Shown here: piece after piece, positions 37,425 to 47,594 of the stretch | How positions within the stretch are numbered: the stretch's first letter is position 1 | How the letters are laid out: each line of letters begins with the position of its first letter | NCBI RefSeq assembly: GCF_012641745.1 | Contig: NZ_WEHZ01000010.1 | Span: forward strand, 88,737 to 152,736 | Source of the DNA: Pseudoalteromonas peptidolytica | Lineage (GTDB): Bacteria; Pseudomonadota; Gammaproteobacteria; Enterobacterales; Alteromonadaceae | Direction: 5' to 3' | Length of the DNA stretch: 64,000 nt | The notes under the pieces: generated by a model | Seen by the model: the letters and a program-made list of their open reading frames with translations, nothing else | Databases searched by the model: none | What the model was told of the DNA's origin: nothing | Program-made: the position numbers and the translations under genes

Positions 37425-38366
37425 TTATAAATTAGGTTTGATTGTTAAATTGATATTTTTAAGCTGTTCAAATACGTCTTTTTCTTTTGAAACAGGTAAA
37501 GTGTCAGCCATTTTCACCGCTCGTATTGCGGCTTCACAAACCAGTCTGTCTCCGCCGAGTGATTCAACATGGGTCACCAAGCCATTGAAAGCTAGTCGAA
37601 TGTTAACACGACATTGCTTACCCTTCATTGTCTCATCAATCAGAAGATTAGCTTGAATACGCTGCATAATAAGGGCTTTATACTTATCTACTTCGCTCAA
37701 CACTTGCTGCTGACGAATTTTAGCTCTTGCTGCTTGCTCTTTTGCTAGTTGCTCTCGTAACATTTGCTCTTCGAGTGCTTTTTGACGCTTGCGCTCTGCT
37801 TCTTCAGCTTTTCGCTTCTCTTCAGCTTCACGACGTTTGCGTGCTTCCTCTGCCTTTTTCAGCCTATCTTCTTCTGCTTTACGTTGCGCGGCAGCTTTTT
37901 TGGCTGCTTCCTCTGCGGCAGCTTTTTCTGCTCTGGCTTTATCGGCTTGCTCACGTTGCTTTTTCTCTATCTCTCTTGCACGCTTGGCCTGAGCTTCTGC
38001 ACGACGCTTTTCTTCAAGCTTTGCTTGGCGCTCTTGCTCTAGCTTTTTAATACGGCGAGCTTCTGCTTCTCTGTCTTTTCTAGCTTGCTGTGCACGCTGC
38101 TCTAAATCACGAATACGCCGTTCCTCTGCGGCCTTTTTATCTGCCTCACGCTTTTTTAGATCCGAAATTTTCTTTTCGACAGCTTGCTGATCGACAGAAA
38201 CAGCAGACACCACTCGCTCAGGTTGTTTGTCTTCCTGTTGCGGGTTTAGCGTCACTTCCATCACTGTCGGCGTATCCATATGAAAATTTGCAGTAGCAAG
38301 AAGCAACCCACCAATTGCACCATGAAGCAAGACTGACTTAACTACGCTGCTAGATAATGAACTCAT
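37425..38366 (-). CDS. tolA: Tol-Pal system protein TolA
   Basis: 313 residues: one N-terminal membrane anchor (about 10-27), a very long Lys/Glu/Ala/Arg-rich helix (about 55-215, units such as KKAEEARKRREAEEKRKAEE), and a C-terminal globular domain (about 220-313, with GKQCRVNIRLAFNGLVTHVE). Spans the periplasm and transmits proton-motive energy from TolQR to Pal. Start overlaps the tolR stop by one base. Several antisense frames over the helix are compositional artefacts. Confidence 0.97.
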   Translation of the reverse strand: MSSLSSSVVKSVLLHGAIGGLLLATANFHMDTPTVMEVTLNPQQEDKQPERVVSAVSVDQQAVEKKISDLKKREADKKAAEERRIRDLEQRAQQARKDREAEARRIKKLEQERQAKLEEKRRAEAQAKRAREIEKKQREQADKARAEKAAAEEAAKKAAAQRKAEEDRLKKAEEARKRREAEEKRKAEEAERKRQKALEEQMLREQLAKEQAARAKIRQQQVLSEVDKYKALIMQRIQANLLIDETMKGKQCRVNIRLAFNGLVTHVESLGGDRLVCEAAIRAVKMADTLPVSKEKDVFEQLKNINLTIKPNL

Positions 38367-38794
38367 TACTCATCCTCAAACGATTTCGTCATTAACCCAA
38401 CAGAAGGCACTCCCGCCTTTTTCAAAAAGTCCATCAGATAAAGTACTTCTTGATAAGACACTTTTCCTGAGCCTTTTATCATTACTGGAGTATCGGGGTT
38501 TTGTTCGAGCTTAAGCTTAATAACTGCAGCAACTTCTACAGCATCCATTGGTGCTTCAGGATCAGTACCCACTGTAACAAAGTAGCGGCCTTCGGCATCA
38601 ATCGTCGCAATAATAGGAGGCGAGTCCTTAGTTTCAACTAATTCAGATTCCTCCATTTGAGGAAGATCTACTTTTACGCCGTGCTGGATCAGCGGCGCTG
38701 TAGCCATAAAAATGATCAACAACACCAACATGACATCTATATAAGGAACGACGTTAATTTCCGCTACGGGACGGCGCTTCTTACGCTGATACAT
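38366..38794 (-). CDS. tolR: Tol-Pal system protein TolR
   Basis: 142 residues with one membrane helix holding the key Asp ([17 protein letters not shown]) and a periplasmic domain ([11 protein letters not shown] ... [12 protein letters not shown]). Part of the TolQR proton channel. Starts 14 bp inside tolQ. Confidence 0.98.
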   Translation of the reverse strand: MYQRKKRRPVAEINVVPYIDVMLVLLIIFMATAPLIQHGVKVDLPQMEESELVETKDSPPIIATIDAEGRYFVTVGTDPEAPMDAVEVAAVIKLKLEQNPDTPVMIKGSGKVSYQEVLYLMDFLKKAGVPSVGLMTKSFEDE

Positions 38795-39485
38795 TTTGCT
38801 TAGCCTCTACTTGTGTTGCTGCTTGACGATAAAGAATATTGGCAAACTCTTCCATAAAGTTGATGTATTGGTTTTCTAACTTTTCAACATTTTTCGCAAA
38901 GCGGTTATAAGCCATCACAGCCGGAATTGCGGCAAATAAGCCCATTGCCGTTGCAATCAGCGCCTCAGCGATACCCGGAGCAACCATTTGCAGCGTGGCT
39001 TGTTTGACTTCGCCCAAGGCAATAAAAGCGTTCATAATTCCCCACACAGTACCAAACAAGCCAATATACGGGCTTATTGAACCGACTGTTGCAAGAAAAG
39101 AAAGGCTGGACTCTAGCTTTTCAACCTCTCGGGAAAGCGCAACTCGCATTGACCTGTGAGTGCCCTCCAGCACAATTGAAGGCGATTGGATATTGCCTTT
39201 TTTATGCTTTGCAAATTCTTTGAAGCCCGACACAAATAGCGCCTCTAACCCAGAAGCTGTTCCAGCTCTTGCGGTGATTTCATTATAGAGCTTACTTAGA
39301 TCCATACCTGACCAAAACTTTTGCTCGAAATTCTTTGACTGGCTTTGGGCTTGCGAAATAATGGTTTTGCGCTGAAAGATAATTGCCCAAGAAGCAATTG
39401 ATAGACCAACCAGAGTCAACATCACAAGTTGTACTAAAAAACTGGCTTTTAAAATTAAATCGACAAAATTTAGTCCCGATTCCAC
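38781..39485 (-). CDS. tolQ: Tol-Pal system protein TolQ
   Basis: 234 residues, three membrane helices of the ExbB/TolQ/MotA type (about 15-37, 135-158, 170-192), with the typical [18 protein letters not shown] loop (here [19 protein letters not shown]) and [20 protein letters not shown]. First gene of the tol-pal operon here. The thioesterase gene ybgC, usually directly upstream in gammaproteobacteria, is absent from this place. Confidence 0.98.
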   Translation of the reverse strand: MESGLNFVDLILKASFLVQLVMLTLVGLSIASWAIIFQRKTIISQAQSQSKNFEQKFWSGMDLSKLYNEITARAGTASGLEALFVSGFKEFAKHKKGNIQSPSIVLEGTHRSMRVALSREVEKLESSLSFLATVGSISPYIGLFGTVWGIMNAFIALGEVKQATLQMVAPGIAEALIATAMGLFAAIPAVMAYNRFAKNVEKLENQYINFMEEFANILYRQAATQVEAKQNVSA

Positions 39486-39973
39486 GTTATTATACTCCCA
39501 AAAGTGTTTCGGCGATGGTAGCCATTTATATTATTGAGCGCTTAGAGGCTGCATCTAGTGATAGACTAGAACTACTACCAAAAGGTTCAGCTAGTTTAAC
39601 CACACTGTAAATACCTTACAATCTCAATACTGCGAATTCATTGTATTTGACGATAAATAACTCAAATCCTTACTGTCCTTCTATTTCATACTTTTTCTAT
39701 GGTTTTAGCTCCCTGACCTACTGGTTGTAAATATGATTAAAAACTGCATAAAACACTGCTTTTATGCACAAATATAGAATAAAACCTCAAAAAACAGATT
39801 GGTCTTACCAGTTAACAACAAATTATCTAATATTCACACTTTGTATGAATATATAACAAACCTATATATTACAAACACTTAAAAAAATTAAACTCTGATC
39901 ATACGGTTGAATTTCGTACTAATGAAAAACAGCAGGATTAGTTTTTTTAATCCGAAAAAAGAATTTTTCTAGT
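39486..39973. other. AT-rich intergenic stretch upstream of tolQ
   Basis: About 490 bp with no convincing coding frame on either strand. It must hold the tol operon promoter. The segment 39780-39960 is very AT-rich, with several TATAT tracts. AATCCTGC/GGATTAG-like short inverted repeats near 39930-39952 lie just before the small-RNA promoter. Confidence 0.5.
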
Positions 39974-40002
39974 TTGATGAAAAGTCAAAACCTCTTTAAT
40001 AT
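39974..40002 (+). promoter_or_regulatory. Sigma-70 promoter of the candidate small RNA
   Basis: TTGATG (39974-39979), exactly 17 bp, then TAATAT (39997-40002), predicting a start near 40009. Close to consensus in both boxes and spacing. Confidence 0.8.
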
Positions 40003-40008
40003 ACACCC

Positions 40009-40184
40009 TGTACTGAGCGAGCAGCTGAAGTTTCAGCAAGCACAGTTACTTGCAATAGGATTCTGATTTTTCGTATTGCTTAGATGGAACACTTTGCGGA
40101 TAAAACCCAAAGTTGATCATCTGTTCCCTGGATTACTTCCTTCAACTTGTTGTTTTGCCCGCATTTATGTGCGGGCTTTTTTTT
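40009..40184 (+). ncRNA. Candidate orphan small RNA (~176 nt)
   Basis: Bounded by a near-consensus promoter and a strong terminator, with no coding frame. Visible folds: hairpin GCTGAAGTTTCAGC near the 5' end; GCAATA ... TATTGC enclosing a GGATTC loop; ACTTTG ... CAAAGT enclosing a CGGATAAAAC loop, itself inside GGAAC ... GTTCC. Four GGA triplets occur, three of them in AGGA, TGGA or CGGA context, partly in loops, which recalls CsrA-binding RNAs but is too few for a firm CsrB-type call. It does not read like 6S, Spot 42, GcvB, Qrr or tmRNA as I remember them. The downstream neighbour is on the other strand, so it is not a leader. Confidence 0.75.
40157..40184 (+). terminator. Terminator of the candidate small RNA
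   Basis: GCCCGCA, six-base loop, TGCGGGC, then eight T. Strong intrinsic terminator with no protein gene upstream on the same strand. Confidence 0.95.
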
Positions 40185-40207
40185 GCCAAAAATTCAGAGC
40201 TCAATTC

Positions 40208-40270
40208 TAATACCAATTATCTTAATTAAGTGATCTATTTTGAGGCGAGAAAACCTTGTTGATAACCCAC
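40208..40270. repeat. Interspersed repeat copy d (left half)
   Basis: TAATACCAATTATCTTAATT, then AAGTGATCTATTTTGAGGCG and AGAAAACCTTGTTGATAAC: the left half of the family. It is followed by a family-2 palindromic element rather than by its own right half. Confidence 0.8.
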
Positions 40271-40332
40271 TCATATGCCCTGCTATCATCAACGTACCAG
40301 CCAATCTAGGTAAGACAAAAGGTTTACGATTT

Positions 40333-40554
40333 AACCTGAGGTCTGGATAAGGAATGCTCCAACTCATTGTTGCTAAATCACAACTTAGTTTTTTCCTTAT
40401 CTAGCCAGAGAGTTTTAGGGAAAACACCACTCCCGCGTCCTGCTCTCGCTAAAGTACCTACATCCTGTAGGCAAGGCGAATTTACGCACCAATAGCTAGC
40501 AGTTAGCGCTAAAACTGGATGCTAGAAAGGCATTAATTATCCGCAGCTCAGGTT
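40333..40554. repeat. Family-2 element with inverted ends
   Basis: Inverted ends AACCTGAGGTCTGGATAA (40333-40350) and TTATCCGCAGCTCAGGTT (40537-40554) enclose about 186 bp, including GGATAAGGAA/TTCCTTATC and CCTACATCCTGTAGG hairpins. The stretch 40501-40560 is the reverse complement of the left part of repeat copy a (about 7979-8030) with a few changes. Confidence 0.75.
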
Positions 40555-40570
40555 ATTTAGTTGTTTCACA

Positions 40571-40920
40571 TAGCAAATTTTAATGTCGGTGGTATTAATC
40601 TTTCTCCGTCATATCGAGCTAGCATTAAAACAAATTTGGGTTAATCTATATTGCTGAATTAGATTAACCATGTCGTCATGAACCTTGCTTGAATTGTCAG
40701 GAAATGAATAGCCTGAGCTTACGCTTTGAAATGATAGGGGATTTGCGCGGCTATTCATGTTAGAGAGAAAACGGCCACGTAAAGTAATGCATAAATAACT
40801 TAGGGCTTGAATAAAGAATTACTGAGTGCAGGTTCGCTATTTGCGAGGGAATAACAGGTGAGAAACATCGCCGTTCCTTCACCTCATTATGTCAAGATAT
40901 CTGCTTAGCCCAAAGCTAAA
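40571..40920. other. Intergenic stretch before ruvB 3' end
   Basis: About 350 bp with no recognised gene. An inverted pair AGGTGA/TCACCT lies near 40857-40885 and could be a weak ruvB terminator on the minus strand. GAATAGCCTGAGCTTACG near 40707 may be a decayed family-2 arm. Confidence 0.4.
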
Positions 40921-41925
40921 TTACTCAGGCTTAGACAAATCAAAATGCAAATACGCTTTATCTGAAACAATACGCCCTCTTGGCGTACGTTGAATAAAAC
41001 CTTGTTGGATCAAAAATGGTTCAATGACATCTTCGATGGTCTCTTTTTCTTCTCCGATTGCCGCCGCGAGGTTATCGAGCCCCACCGGGCCACCGGTAAA
41101 CTTTTCAATGATTGCCAGCAGATATTTGCGATCCATATAATCAAATCCGCATTTATCAACATCAACCATATCCAGTGCTAAGTGGGCAATCTCTTCAGTG
41201 ATAGAGCCATCCCCTTTTACTTCAGCAAAGTCTCTGACTCGACGCAATAAACGATTTGCGATCCGTGGTGTACCTCGCGCACGACGAGCAACTTCTGTCG
41301 CACCAGATTCGGTGATCTCTAGATTTAAGTGATACGCTGAGCGAGTAACAATCGAAGATAAGTCTGCAACCGAGTAAAACTCTAAACGCTGTACAATGCC
41401 AAAACGGTCTCTCAATGGTGAGGTCAAAGAACCAGCGCGTGTCGTAGCCCCTACTAGAGTAAAAGGCGGTAAATCCAGTTTAATTGAACGTGCAGCTGGA
41501 CCTTCTCCTATCATGATGTCCAATTGGTAATCTTCCATCGCAGGATAAAGAATTTCTTCCACCTGAGGGCTTAAACGATGGATCTCATCAATAAATAACA
41601 CATCACCTTCTTCAAGGTTAGTCAGTAACGCAGCAAGATCACCTGCCTTTTCAAGCACCGGCCCAGAGGTAGTTTTAATATTGACCTCAAGCTCGTTTGC
41701 AACAATGTTCGCAAGCGTCGTTTTCCCTAAACCTGGCGGGCCAAAAATCAGTAAGTGGTCTAACGCTTCTTGCCTTGAGCGCGCTGCTGCAATAAAGATT
41801 TCCATTTGCTTTTTAACATGCGGCTGACCGGTATAATCGTTTAGTAATTTAGGCCTAATCGCCCTATCTACTACGTCTTCATTACCTTGGATCTCAGGCT
41901 CAATTAATCTATCTGCTTCAATCAT
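40921..41925 (-). CDS. ruvB: Holliday junction helicase RuvB
   Basis: 334-residue AAA+ motor. Walker [20 protein letters not shown], Walker [16 protein letters not shown], sensor [18 protein letters not shown] and a winged-helix C-terminus. Drives branch migration with RuvA. Two bases after ruvA; last gene of ruvCAB. Confidence 0.98.
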   Translation of the reverse strand: MIEADRLIEPEIQGNEDVVDRAIRPKLLNDYTGQPHVKKQMEIFIAAARSRQEALDHLLIFGPPGLGKTTLANIVANELEVNIKTTSGPVLEKAGDLAALLTNLEEGDVLFIDEIHRLSPQVEEILYPAMEDYQLDIMIGEGPAARSIKLDLPPFTLVGATTRAGSLTSPLRDRFGIVQRLEFYSVADLSSIVTRSAYHLNLEITESGATEVARRARGTPRIANRLLRRVRDFAEVKGDGSITEEIAHLALDMVDVDKCGFDYMDRKYLLAIIEKFTGGPVGLDNLAAAIGEEKETIEDVIEPFLIQQGFIQRTPRGRIVSDKAYLHFDLSKPE

Positions 41926-41927
41926 AG

Positions 41928-42545
41928 TTACATCATCGATTTAAGAGCATCTTTGATGATACTCTCTGTCGTCATGCCTTCTTTGTTCACGGCTTTTACC
42001 GCTTTTTGTGCTTGAACTTGTTTATACCCTAATGCCATTAATGCCGCAATCGCTTCATCTGACGGGGTGTCGCTTACCGTTGGGTTTTCTTGCGGAGCAA
42101 GTACAGCAGCATCACTAAATGGTGTGAGCAAGTCATTGCCAAAGTCTTTTAACTTGTCTTTCATCTCAAGTACTAAACGCTCAGCGGTCTTCTTACCAAC
42201 ACCTGGAATTTTAACCAAAGTTGTCGCATCACCTTGATTAACACAACTAACGAATTGCTCTGCCGACATGCCCGATAAAATCGCAAGCCCAAGTTTGGGT
42301 CCTACGCCATTTGCTTTAATTAAGGTTCTAAACAGCGCTCGTGCTATCTTACTATTAAAACCAAATAACAATTGTGCGTCTTCACGAACGACAAAATGGG
42401 TAAACACCGAGACTGCTTCTCCCACATTTGGTAGCTCGTAAAAGCAGGTCATTGGCATTTGCACTTCGTACCCAACACCTGCAACGTCGATTAGTATTTC
42501 TGGAGGCTGTTTTTCTAACAGTGTACCGCTTAACTTTCCAATCAT
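41928..42545 (-). CDS. ruvA: Holliday junction-binding protein RuvA
   Basis: 205 residues: N-terminal OB fold ([20 protein letters not shown]), two helix-hairpin-helix motifs ([37 protein letters not shown]) and a C-terminal domain III ([20 protein letters not shown]) that contacts RuvB. Two bases after ruvC. Confidence 0.98.
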   Translation of the reverse strand: MIGKLSGTLLEKQPPEILIDVAGVGYEVQMPMTCFYELPNVGEAVSVFTHFVVREDAQLLFGFNSKIARALFRTLIKANGVGPKLGLAILSGMSAEQFVSCVNQGDATTLVKIPGVGKKTAERLVLEMKDKLKDFGNDLLTPFSDAAVLAPQENPTVSDTPSDEAIAALMALGYKQVQAQKAVKAVNKEGMTTESIIKDALKSMM

Positions 42546-42547
42546 AG

Positions 42548-43075
42548 TTATCTTAACCTTCCTCTTACTGTTTTACGTGCGGCTCCGGCCATCTTTATTA
42601 AATTTTGCCTTGAGTGGGCATGACAAATTGCTACAGCTAAGGCATCAGCGGCGTCAGCTTGAGGCGTGCCTGGCAGCTTTAGAATGCGCTTAACCATCTC
42701 TTGTACTTGGTTTTTATCTGCGCCACCTGTCCCTGCAACCGCTTGTTTAATTTGCCTTGCAGAATACTCGCTGACATTAACCGACTGCATTGTCGCTGCC
42801 ACGATGGCCGCTCCTCGGGCTTGACCAAGCTTTAGCGCAGAGCTTGGGTTGTGTGCAACAAACACTTGTTCAATTGCAAAATCACTAGGCGAAAACTGCT
42901 CTATCAGTTGGGTGATCCCTTGATAGATCATTTTTAAGCGGATGGGGAATTCATGTTCACCCACTTTGATGCAGCCGCTTCCCAAATATTGGAACTTTGC
43001 GCCCTGGTGAGCAATCACGCCATATCCAGTAAATCGTGAACCCGGATCAATTCCTAAAATGACAGCCAAAAGCAT
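42548..43075 (-). CDS. ruvC: Holliday junction resolvase RuvC
   Basis: 175 residues. Active-site acids are visible in [34 protein letters not shown] and [17 protein letters not shown]. Cuts four-way junctions after branch migration by RuvAB. Follows aspS with its own terminator in between. Confidence 0.98.
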   Translation of the reverse strand: MLLAVILGIDPGSRFTGYGVIAHQGAKFQYLGSGCIKVGEHEFPIRLKMIYQGITQLIEQFSPSDFAIEQVFVAHNPSSALKLGQARGAAIVAATMQSVNVSEYSARQIKQAVAGTGGADKNQVQEMVKRILKLPGTPQADAADALAVAICHAHSRQNLIKMAGAARKTVRGRLR

Positions 43076-43147
43076 TGTCTCTTTGTTTTTTGGTTATAAT
43101 GCCAAAATACTGTATAGATTACCAGTTATAAGCTAGTACATAAGATC

Positions 43148-43171
43148 AAAAAAGGCGACCTTAGTCGCCTG
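43148..43171 (-). terminator. aspS terminator
   Basis: On the minus strand AGGCGAC, three-base loop, GTCGCCT then six T; 21 bases past the aspS stop codon. Confidence 0.93.
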
Positions 43172-43191
43172 TTTATATTTGTGCTGAAATG

Positions 43192-44976
43192 TTATTCGTC
43201 TGCATTTTGCTCGGCAAGCTGCTTTTCAACTGAAATAGCAAGCTCTTTAAGTGCATCTGGGTTGGCAGGGCTTGGCGCATCAGTCATCAAACATGATGCC
43301 TGAGTTGTTTTCGGGAATGCAATCACATCACGAATATTATCTGTGCCACACAGTAACATCACCAAACGATCAAGACCAAACGCAAGGCCGGCATGTGGTG
43401 GAGTACCATATTTTAGTGCATCCAATAAGAAGCCAAACTTCTCTTGCTGCTCAGCTTCTTCAATACCTAAAATTCTAAAGGCTGCCTGCTGCATTTCATT
43501 GTTGTGGATACGAACCGAACCGCCACCAACTTCATAGCCATTAAGTACCATATCATAAGCATCAGAAAGCGTACCTGCTGGGTTTGCTTCAAGCTCTGCC
43601 GCACTGACGCCTTTCGGTGCTGTAAATGGATGGTGCACAGCGTGTAAGTTACCTTCGTCGTCTTCTTCAAACATAGGGAAGTCAACAACCCAAAGTGGTG
43701 CCCACTTTGATAAGTCTGTAATTTCTAAATCAAGACCAATCTTAAGGCGTAGCGCGCCCATGGCTTCGTTTACAGTATTACGCTTGTCTGCGCCAAATAG
43801 AATAATGTCACCTGTGTTTGCGCCTGTGCGCTCAAGCAGTGCATTGATCACTTCTTCGTTCAAGAACTTAGCAATTGGCGACTGTACGCCTTCGATACCA
43901 GCATCACGGTCGTTCACTTTCATCCATGCTAAGCCTTTAGCGCCATAGATGCCTACAAATTTAGTGTACTCATCAATTTGCTTACGAGAAAGTTGTGCCC
44001 CACCAGGTACGGATAGCACAGCTACACGACCTTTTTCGTCATTTGCAGGGCCACTTAGTACTTTAAACTCAACATCTTTTACAATGTCAGCGACATCGAT
44101 CAGTTCAAGTGGATTACGTAAATCTGGTTTATCTGAACCATATTTACTCATCGCTTCGCTGTAAGGCATCACTGGAAACTCGCCTAAGTCAACGTCTAAG
44201 AAAGATTGCCACATTTCGCGAACCATCTTCTCTGTAACGCCACGTACTTGGTCTGAACTCATGAATGACGTTTCGATATCGATCTGAGTGAATTCTGGCT
44301 GGCGGTCTGCACGCAAATCTTCGTCACGGAAACACTTAACGATTTGGTAGTAACGATCAAAACCAGACATCATCAACAACTGCTTAAATAGCTGCGGTGA
44401 CTGAGGCAACGCGTAAAAGCTGCCTTTATGCACACGGCTAGGCACTAAGTAATCACGTGCGCCTTCAGGTGTTGCTTTTGTCAGTACTGGTGTTTCGATA
44501 TCTAAAAATTCGTTTTCATCTAAGAAGCGACGAACGAAACTACTAGCTTTTGCACGCATTTTGATGCGGTCGCTCATTTCAAGACGACGTAGGTCTAAGT
44601 AGCGATATTTAAGACGACGCTCTTCAGAGTTTTGTTGGTTAAAATCAAGCGGTAAAGGCTCTGAACGATTGATGATCGTCAGACCCGTACCGAGTATTTC
44701 AACTTCACCTGTCGCCATGTCTTTATTCACTTGGCTTTCAGGACGCGCACGGACAACCCCTTTGATCTGAACACAGAACTCTTGGCGCAACGTATTCGCT
44801 TTATCCATTAAGCCTTCCACTTCTGGATCGAATACCACTTGCACAAGTCCTTCTCTGTCTCTTAAGTCAACAAAGATTAGGCCGCCAAGGTCACGACGTT
44901 TATTGATCCAACCACATAGTTCAACTTCCTGATCTACATGGCTCTTATTTAGTTTTCCGCAGTATATAGAGCGCAT
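43192..44976 (-). CDS. aspS: Aspartyl-tRNA synthetase
   Basis: 594 residues, the bacterial type. OB-fold anticodon domain first ([20 protein letters not shown]), then the class II core: motif 2 [20 protein letters not shown], the bacterial GAD insertion domain (about 290-420), and motif 3 [15 protein letters not shown]. Charges tRNA-Asp in the cytosol. Divergent from the yecE-like gene, as in E. coli where yecE is near aspS. Confidence 0.98.
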   Translation of the reverse strand: MRSIYCGKLNKSHVDQEVELCGWINKRRDLGGLIFVDLRDREGLVQVVFDPEVEGLMDKANTLRQEFCVQIKGVVRARPESQVNKDMATGEVEILGTGLTIINRSEPLPLDFNQQNSEERRLKYRYLDLRRLEMSDRIKMRAKASSFVRRFLDENEFLDIETPVLTKATPEGARDYLVPSRVHKGSFYALPQSPQLFKQLLMMSGFDRYYQIVKCFRDEDLRADRQPEFTQIDIETSFMSSDQVRGVTEKMVREMWQSFLDVDLGEFPVMPYSEAMSKYGSDKPDLRNPLELIDVADIVKDVEFKVLSGPANDEKGRVAVLSVPGGAQLSRKQIDEYTKFVGIYGAKGLAWMKVNDRDAGIEGVQSPIAKFLNEEVINALLERTGANTGDIILFGADKRNTVNEAMGALRLKIGLDLEITDLSKWAPLWVVDFPMFEEDDEGNLHAVHHPFTAPKGVSAAELEANPAGTLSDAYDMVLNGYEVGGGSVRIHNNEMQQAAFRILGIEEAEQQEKFGFLLDALKYGTPPHAGLAFGLDRLVMLLCGTDNIRDVIAFPKTTQASCLMTDAPSPANPDALKELAISVEKQLAEQNADE

Positions 44977-45169
44977 AAAATTCCTGTCAGTCCAGTTTGC
45001 TCTTACGACTAATCATTTCTCACCACACAATATGAATTCACACTATTGGTAAGGCAGTCGCTAAGACTCGTTTTCAATAACCGACAATTATATAAAAATA
45101 CGCTGCATTGTCATCCTCAATCTAAGATCTGATACACTATTGGCACATTTAATTGGTATTTTATTTGAT

Positions 45170-46018
45170 ATGTTGTATCTGGGTTGTCCACAATGGAGCA
45201 GCACACATTGGAAGGGTCGCGTTTTTAGCACGCACTGCAATGCCACAAATATGCTCAAAGAGTATGGTCAAGTGTTTAATAGTGTTGAAGGGAATACTAC
45301 TTTTTATGCCGATCCTAACCCACAAACAGTACTAAAATGGCTTGAGCAAGTACCTGATGATTTTCGTTTTACGTTTAAGATCCCAAAGCGATTTAGTCAC
45401 GAAATGGCACTTAGCCACTGCCAAGATGAATTACTTGCTTGGTGTAATACAATGGCACCACTATTTCCTAAAATCGGTATGTTAATGCTGCAATTACCCG
45501 CGCAGTTTTCGCCAGAGCAGATAAATAAAATACGACAATTTTTGTCTTGGCTACCCAAATCGCTAACTGTTGGTGTTGAAGTACGGCATTGGGATTTTTA
45601 TCGCAAGGGCGATGCTGAGCGCAGATACAACCAATATTTAATTGAAAATAATTACAACCGAATCGTAATGGATACTCGCGCACTCTTTAGCGAGCCTGCC
45701 AGTACCCCTGCGATTATAGATGCACAGCAAAAAAAGCCACGATTACCTGTGCACGCAATTGCCACAGGGAACAACCCAGTCCTGCGCTTTGTTGGCTGCT
45801 CCAAACTTGAGTCAAATCGAGAGTTTTACCAACCTTGGTTAGTAAAGCTTACTCAGTGGCTCAACGAAGGTAAATCACCTTATGTATTTTTTCATACCGC
45901 TGATAATTTTGATGCACCATTTTTAGCAAGACAATTTATCGCTGACTTGAATATGCAGCACCAAGTAAGCAATCCATTCCCCGCTGAAAAAGAAGCAAAG
46001 CAAGAGGCGCTGTTTTAA
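45170..46018 (+). CDS. yecE: DUF72 family protein (YecE-like)
   Basis: 282 residues with a TIM-barrel DUF72 pattern: MLYLGCPQWSSTHWKGRVF, SVEGNTTFYADP, FRFTFKIPKRFSHE, LQLPAQFSPEQI, VGVEVRHWDFY, PYVFFHTADNFDAP. I start at 45170 by homology with YecE; an upstream in-frame extension to 45140 is not needed. Function unknown. The next gene starts with TAATG overlap. Confidence 0.92.
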   Translation: MLYLGCPQWSSTHWKGRVFSTHCNATNMLKEYGQVFNSVEGNTTFYADPNPQTVLKWLEQVPDDFRFTFKIPKRFSHEMALSHCQDELLAWCNTMAPLFPKIGMLMLQLPAQFSPEQINKIRQFLSWLPKSLTVGVEVRHWDFYRKGDAERRYNQYLIENNYNRIVMDTRALFSEPASTPAIIDAQQKKPRLPVHAIATGNNPVLRFVGCSKLESNREFYQPWLVKLTQWLNEGKSPYVFFHTADNFDAPFLARQFIADLNMQHQVSNPFPAEKEAKQEALF

Positions 46019-46524
46019 TGCCCCATCCCTATTTTTTACACTACTCTGAAGAAGTTCAAGCTCAAGTAACTCAACTAATTGAGCACAAGAAATTAGGTAC
46101 TTTTTTCAAAAGCCGTTACCCAGAACCACATCAAATAAAAAACGATAAGTTGCTTTACGAATATGTCGAAGGGTTAAGACAACAGTACTTAAAAAATACT
46201 CCAAGGGTTTCGCAAGCTAAATTTGAGAAACGCCACAACATGGTAGTTAATACCTTAGGAACACATACTTTTAAAACCACACGACACGGTCACAAACACA
46301 AAACTTCACACCAAATACACATAGCGGCTCAGCTAAAGTACTCACCTGAAGCGATATTGCGGGCGCTAGTTGTTCACGAGCTAGCACACTTTAAAGAGAA
46401 GGATCACAACAAAGCATTTTATAAGCTTTGCCAGCACATGGAACCAAGCTACCATCAGCTCGAGCTAGAATTACGGCTGTTTATATTAATGTGTGAAACT
46501 GAAGGTAACACCAATTACATTTAA
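46018..46524 (+). CDS. YgjP-like metallopeptidase domain protein
   Basis: 168 residues with the zinc motif HELAHFKEKDHNKAFY (HExxH plus a downstream His) preceded by VVNTLGTHTFKTTRHG; this matches the YgjP/DUF45 gluzincin group, whose substrates are unknown. No signal peptide. Translationally coupled to the yecE-like gene (TAATG). Confidence 0.9.
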   Translation: MPHPYFLHYSEEVQAQVTQLIEHKKLGTFFKSRYPEPHQIKNDKLLYEYVEGLRQQYLKNTPRVSQAKFEKRHNMVVNTLGTHTFKTTRHGHKHKTSHQIHIAAQLKYSPEAILRALVVHELAHFKEKDHNKAFYKLCQHMEPSYHQLELELRLFILMCETEGNTNYI

Positions 46525-46572
46525 CTAAACTGCAATTGGTGCATTTATAAGCTCGATAAGTGCTGAGGATAG

Positions 46573-47370
46573 CTAGCGTTTACAGCTTGGAGTAAAGCCA
46601 CTAGCTCTGGCCTTATTCGCGGTTGCCTTAGCAGTGACCATATTTGCCTCAAGCTGCTTTATGCGGTTTTCTGGCGCGGGGTGTGTAGACATAAACTCTG
46701 GTGGGCGCTGCTCACTCATTTTGGCCATGTTTTGCCAAAGCGCAACAGAACCTTCTGGGTTAAAACCGGCCTTAGCCATCAAGTCCAGACCTATAACATC
46801 TGCCTCACTCTCATGTGAGCGACTAAACGGTAACGCAACACCATATTGCGCCCCCAAGCCCAACCCCTGTAAAATCGCATTTCGGTATTCGACGTTATTC
46901 ATTTCAAGCACAGCGGCACCTGCTTGAAGCCCTAATTGCAAAATACTGCTTTGAGACACTCGCTCATTTGCGTGTTCTGCAATAACGTGACCGACCTCGT
47001 GACCCATCACCGCCGCCAATTGATCTTGGTTTTCAGCTACATTTAGAATGCCAGTATGTACGCCAATTTTGCCCCCAGGCAGCGCAAATGCGTTCGCAGA
47101 GTCATCCTCAAATACCACCACTTCCCATTGCTGATTTGCATAGTGCGTTGGCAGTTGCGCTATTAAAGCATTTGCAATACACTTGACGTAGCGATTAGTA
47201 TTTGCGCTCAGGTCAACCTTTTGCTCCTGTTTCATCTGCTCAAAGCTTGCAACACCCATTTGGTCCATTTGTTGTTCTGAGTATAGTGCTAACTGAGTAC
47301 GTCCAGTAGGCGATGTTTTACAGCCAACCAGCGTTGCTGCAACCGCGATCGCGAGAACCAGTTTTTTCAT
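46573..47370 (-). CDS. M48-family metalloprotease lipoprotein (LoiP/YcaL-like)
   Basis: 265 residues: signal peptide with lipobox TLVGC (Cys17), then an M48C peptidase domain with AFALPGGKIGVHTGIL, AAVMGHEVGHVIAEHANER and the third ligand in SRSHESEADVIGLDLMAKAG. Probably an outer-membrane-associated protease of misfolded envelope proteins, by analogy with BepA/LoiP. Convergent with the YgjP-like gene. Confidence 0.94.
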   Translation of the reverse strand: MKKLVLAIAVAATLVGCKTSPTGRTQLALYSEQQMDQMGVASFEQMKQEQKVDLSANTNRYVKCIANALIAQLPTHYANQQWEVVVFEDDSANAFALPGGKIGVHTGILNVAENQDQLAAVMGHEVGHVIAEHANERVSQSSILQLGLQAGAAVLEMNNVEYRNAILQGLGLGAQYGVALPFSRSHESEADVIGLDLMAKAGFNPEGSVALWQNMAKMSEQRPPEFMSTHPAPENRIKQLEANMVTAKATANKARASGFTPSCKR

Positions 47371-47594
47371 AACTTGTTCCTTTTCTTATTTTACAACCAA
47401 AGTGTTCTAAGTTTACCGCAATTTCGTCACTTAACGAGACTAACTTAGTACAATATAAAAAATTTTTCATGAACAACGGCTTATCAGAACAGCATTTTTA
47501 ATCGTACTGCTTTAGCGTGTACGGCTTCTTCATCATTTTAAGTTCATCTGATGAGTATATTTTTATTAGAGCAATAAGGTAACAATACCAACAT

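Noticed and set aside
37727..38050. Several Leu/Ser-rich antisense frames over tolA
   Set aside because: Caused by the repetitive Lys/Glu/Ala codons of the tolA helix.
40009..40184. Identification of the small RNA as CsrB/RsmZ, 6S or Qrr
   Set aside because: Only four GGA triplets, no 6S bubble pattern and no Qrr core; kept as an unnamed RNA.
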